Source: Chloroflexia bacterium (lineage in GTDB: Bacteria > Chloroflexota > Chloroflexia > Thermomicrobiales > UBA6265). Taken from it: 9,947 nucleotides of DNA. The first letter of the stretch is position 1. Each line of letters opens with the position of its first letter. The stretch is from positions 1 through 9,947 of the forward strand of contig JACCYX010000275.1 in NCBI GenBank assembly GCA_013696265.1, written 5' to 3'. Positions 8,278 through 9,947 of the stretch are shown piece after piece. The position numbers and the translations under genes were made by a program. The notes below the pieces were generated by a model that saw only the letters and a list, made by a program, of their open reading frames with translations, did not search any database and had not been told where the DNA came from.

Positions 8278-8304
8278 TGCGCCGGGCGCACTGAAACCGG
8301 CGCA
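8278..8304 (-). promoter_or_regulatory. GC-rich hairpin in the operon leader
   Basis: TGCGCCGG at 8278-8285 is perfectly complementary to CCGGCGCA at 8297-8304, with an 11-base loop. The same bases also form a shorter palindrome (TGCGCC-G-GGCGCA, 8278-8290), so two folds compete. It lies about 125 bases upstream of the sugar-binding protein start. It could be an operator or an mRNA leader element; no regulator gene is present in the window to test against. Confidence 0.35.
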
Positions 8305-8367
8305 GTCCACAGCCTTGCAAGCTTGTCACGATGCGGTAAAAGGTATGCGTTTGAGTACTTGAGGCAC

Positions 8368-8396
8368 ATGGTAGCATTCGCCCCGATGATTGGCAA
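8368..8396 (-). promoter_or_regulatory. Possible sigma-70-type promoter for the sugar operon
   Basis: On the minus strand TTGCCA (8391-8396) and TACCAT (8368-8373) are separated by 17 bases. They match 5/6 and 4/6 of the standard -35 and -10 boxes. It would give a leader of about 200 bases before the binding-protein start at 8155. It is the best-spaced pair I found in this gap, but in GC-rich bacteria such matches are weak evidence. Confidence 0.3.
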
Positions 8397-8410
8397 TTCC
8401 ATGTTCTCGT

Positions 8411-8578
8411 TCAGGACATATGAGCATCGCGGGTGGCGAGGTGCTCGTGCGGGGTGGCGTACCCGAGCGCCTGGTGGGGTCGGATCGTTTTGTCATCCTC
8501 TTCCCAAGCCTGGAGCGCCTGCTGGAGGGCTTCGTCTCATGGAAGAGGTGTTGCCGGAAAGTACACGACCTCGATTCC
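8411..8578 (-). pseudogene. IS transposase remnant, C-terminal end of an integrase-core (DDE) transposase
   Basis: On the minus strand one frame reads DEALQQALQAWEEDDKTIRP, then HQALGYATPHEHLATRDAHMS, and stops at 8411-8413. The TIRPHQALGY-TP motif preceded by an AL..W helix is the hallmark of the C-terminus of rve-type transposases (IS3/IS481-like), where YNT.RPHQALGY.TP is usual; here DDK replaces the expected YN. An in-frame TGA at 8537-8539 precedes DEALQQ, and the same frame upstream (IEVVYFPATPLP) may be a little more of the protein. The catalytic domain, inverted repeats and target duplication are absent, so this is a dead fragment. The exact left boundary of homology is uncertain. Confidence 0.65.
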
Positions 8579-8696
8579 CAGGCCGCCCGGTGACGCAAGA
8601 TGGAAGAAGCCATTCGCGATGCCCCGCTCTAAGCTGGAAACCAGGGCTTCAGGCCAATTGCCTGGAGGGTTTCGACGCATGAGGGAGACATCGCCC

Positions 8697-9173
8697 GTGA
8701 ACAAGATAACGCCGTTCCTGTGGTTCAACGACAACGCCGAAGAGGCCATGAACTTCTACGTATCCGTTTTCAAGAACTCCGAGGTGCTAGGCGTCGTTCG
8801 CCGGGGCGAGGCTGAACCGGGCGCGGAGGGATCGGTGGTGACGACATCCTTCCGGCTCGATGGACAGGAATTCGTTGGGCTCAACGGCGGTCCCCAGTTC
8901 ACGTTCACCGAAGCCATTTCATTCATGATCGATTGCGCATCCCAGGACGAAGTGGACTACTTCTGGGAGACGCTTTCAGATGGCGGCGAGACGAGCCAGT
9001 GCGGCTGGCTCAAGGACAAGTTCGGTCTCACCTGGCAGGTCGTGCCGACCGTTCTGGTCGAACTGCTTCAGGATGAGGATCCGGCGAAGGCGAATCGGGT
9101 CATGCAGGCGATGTTGGGTATGACCAAAATCGACATCGTCCAACTCAAGGAAGCGTACGCGTCGGGTTCGTAG
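8697..9173 (+). CDS. PhnB-like VOC-superfamily protein
   Basis: This encodes 158 residues, the usual length of the PhnB / 3-demethylubiquinone-9 3-methyltransferase-like VOC family. I place the start at GTG 8697 because GAGGGAGA sits about 8 bases upstream (8681-8688) and because homologues begin with a phrase like M.KITPFLWF. An in-frame ATG at 8679 is the alternative but has no comparable ribosome-binding site. The N-terminus KITPFLWFNDNAEEAMNFYVS and the C-terminal part (GWLKDKFGLTWQVVP) are both diagnostic. Despite the family's annotation as a methyltransferase, its members are mostly of unknown function, with a metal-dependent glyoxalase/bleomycin-resistance fold. The gene stands alone between the transposase remnant and a repeat-rich gap. 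A short imperfect palindrome, CAGGCCAATTGCCTG (8650-8664), lies just upstream. Confidence 0.9.
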   Translation: MNKITPFLWFNDNAEEAMNFYVSVFKNSEVLGVVRRGEAEPGAEGSVVTTSFRLDGQEFVGLNGGPQFTFTEAISFMIDCASQDEVDYFWETLSDGGETSQCGWLKDKFGLTWQVVPTVLVELLQDEDPAKANRVMQAMLGMTKIDIVQLKEAYASGS

Positions 9174-9180
9174 GGCTGCC

Positions 9181-9340
9181 GTCCCGAGGCACGAGGGATC
9201 ATCTCGGCCCCTGCTTGTGGCCACCAGTCATTTTCAACCCGGATGATCCGTCGCGGAGTCCTGGTAGTGGTCGAGTTCATCTCGACCCTGAATGTGGGCA
9301 GCGATGATCCCTCGCAAGCTCGGGACTGCCACTACCACGG
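9181..9340. repeat. Structured intergenic repeat with competing inverted copies
   Basis: CGAGGGATCATC at 9192-9203 has a perfect inverted copy at 9303-9314. The pairing extends past a 3/4-nt interruption by GTCCCGAG (9181-9188) with CTCGGGAC (9319-9326). A third copy, GATGATCCGTCGC at 9242-9254, is a near-identical direct repeat of the right arm and could pair with the left arm instead. Further pairs are TGGTAGTGG (9262-9270) with CCACTACCA (9329-9337), and a 7-bp hairpin GGTCGAG-TTCAT-CTCGACC (9269-9287). The CCCTCGC..GCTCGGG core resembles REP-type sequences common between bacterial genes. No protein-coding signal is seen. Confidence 0.6.
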
Positions 9341-9498
9341 ATGCTCCCATGTTCAATTGTTCAACCGGATTACCGGACGTTCAGGCAAGTGTCAGGCACT
9401 CCTCAGCGAATCGTCAGCCTTCCCGGCTATTCTCGTAAGTGGAAAGACGTGAGCATCACAACCATCCGTTTTTCCTCTCTCCTCCCCCCACCCTAACG

Positions 9499-9526
9499 AG
9501 CGGGACTTCCACAATGGAGTCCCGCT
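9499..9526 (+). promoter_or_regulatory. Hairpin in the region upstream of rnc
   Basis: AGCGGGACT (9499-9507) pairs perfectly with AGTCCCGCT (9518-9526) around a 10-base loop that can itself pair weakly. A pyrimidine-rich tract (about 9468-9493) precedes it on the plus strand, and no U-tract follows on either strand, so it does not fit an intrinsic terminator. Shorter stems follow before rnc: GTTCCCG/CGGGAAC (9564-9570 with 9612-9618), CCGCC/GGCGG (9630-9634 with 9641-9645) and GGACCG/CGGTCC (9656-9661 with 9669-9674). They could form the leader of the rnc message. Confidence 0.4.
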
Positions 9527-9713
9527 TGTGGCGTTCCCCGGTGTTATCTCCACCCATGATCCCGTTCCCGGCGGCGTTCACCCACCGCGCAACCCCATCG
9601 TCATCGCGATGCGGGAACCCGCGTGTCAGCCGCCTGAAATGGCGGGTACCGTTGCGGACCGTATACTTCGGTCCTGCCGGATGGCGGCGGGCGCGGCGAC
9701 TATGAGGGAATCG

Positions 9714-9737
9714 ATGAATACGCGGGGCACGCCGTGA
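9714..9737 (+). CDS. Possible 7-residue leader peptide overlapping the rnc start
   Basis: ATG at 9714 is preceded by GAGGGA (9704-9709) and encodes MNTRGTP before TGA at 9735-9737. The stop overlaps the proposed GTG start of rnc as GTGA, an arrangement typical of translational coupling. The Shine-Dalgarno spacing of 4 bases is short, and the same GAGGGA could simply serve another start. No homology can be judged at this length, so this is speculative. Confidence 0.2.
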   Translation: MNTRGTP

Positions 9738-9947
9738 GCGCGCGGGATACCGGGCAACCTACCAGGCCAGTTCTAGGCAAGCCGACCCCGTTCGGCCTGC
9801 CCGATCCCGCCGCCGAAGCGGCGCTGGCCCAACGGGTGGGCGTGGCCTTCAACGATCCCTACCTGCTCCGGCTGGCCCTGACCCACCGCTCGGTGCTGCA
9901 GGATTGGCTGCTGCTCGATGATGTCGACGCCATCCTCCAGAGCAACG
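9734..9947 (+). CDS. rnc: Ribonuclease III, N-terminal part (cut by window end)
   Basis: About 71 residues are visible. ALAQRVGVAFNDPYLLRLAL followed by THRS matches the first two helices of the RNase III domain, where the LALTHRS phrase is highly conserved. DAILQSN at the edge should lead into the ERLEFLGD signature just outside the window. RNase III cuts double-stranded RNA in rRNA processing and mRNA turnover. The start is taken as GTG 9734, which gives an N-terminal extension of about 28 residues before the conserved helix; the frame is open further upstream, with no obvious ATG. The Shine-Dalgarno sequence for the GTG is poor, consistent with coupling to a tiny upstream reading frame. 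Confidence 0.88.
   Translation, partial: MSARDTGQPTRPVLGKPTPFGLPDPAAEAALAQRVGVAFNDPYLLRLALTHRSVLQDWLLLDDVDAILQSN

Noticed and set aside
8291..8304. LacI-family operator-like half-site (TGAAACCG) upstream of the sugar operon
   Set aside because: Only the left half fits the TGNAANCGNTTNCA pattern; the right half (GCGCAG) does not.
8433..8696. N-terminal extension of the VOC-protein frame back to 8433
   Set aside because: The extension overlaps the transposase remnant and is low-quality Arg/Ser-rich sequence; homologues begin at the GTG 8697 position, which has a good ribosome-binding site.
9499..9526. Intrinsic terminator for the VOC gene
   Set aside because: The stem is good, but no T-run follows on either strand, and it lies over 320 bases past the stop codon.
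9174..9733. CRISPR array or tRNA gene in the repeat-rich gap
   Set aside because: Repeats are inverted and irregularly spaced with no constant spacers, and no cloverleaf with a T-loop consensus is seen.

Overview
The window is GC-rich (roughly two-thirds G+C by eye). Its genes resemble those of free-living, saccharolytic high-GC bacteria. Tat-exported sugar-binding proteins, RNase III and a Chloroflexota/Thermomicrobia-like feel make that phylum my first guess, but no marker here settles it.

Layout. (1) 1-471, plus strand: C-terminal end of an enolase-superfamily (mandelate racemase/muconate lactonizing type) acid-sugar dehydratase or racemase. (2) 472-685: convergent intergenic region with nested inverted repeats. 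(3) 686-8155, minus strand, read right to left: a four-gene sugar operon of Tat-exported solute-binding protein (8155-6640), MalF-type permease (6532-5602), MalG-type permease (5555-4722) and a very large cytoplasmic glycoside hydrolase resembling GH106 alpha-L-rhamnosidases (4646-686). No transporter ATPase is present, which is common for this class because one ATPase can serve several systems. (4) 8156-8696: operon leader, a possible promoter and the C-terminal remnant of an IS transposase on the minus strand. (5) 8697-9173, plus strand: an intact PhnB-like VOC-superfamily protein. (6) 9174-9733: non-coding and dense in inverted repeats. (7) 9734-end, plus strand: start of rnc (RNase III), cut by the window edge.

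How the genes work together. The binding protein and permeases would import an oligosaccharide or glycoside, the leaderless hydrolase would cut it in the cytoplasm, and the enolase-family enzyme would act on a sugar acid, possibly from the released sugar. A rhamnoside or uronide substrate is an inference.

The most striking feature is that three of the four operon genes are broken: a frameshift in the hydrolase, one in MalF, and a frameshift plus an in-frame TAA in the binding protein. All three frameshifts are net +1. The flanking genes and MalG read cleanly. This is either a recently decayed operon or a run of assembly errors; the sequence alone cannot decide. I did not find a clearly novel defence or mobile system. 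The best unexplained structures are the nested-repeat element at 511-686 and the competing inverted repeats at 9181-9340.
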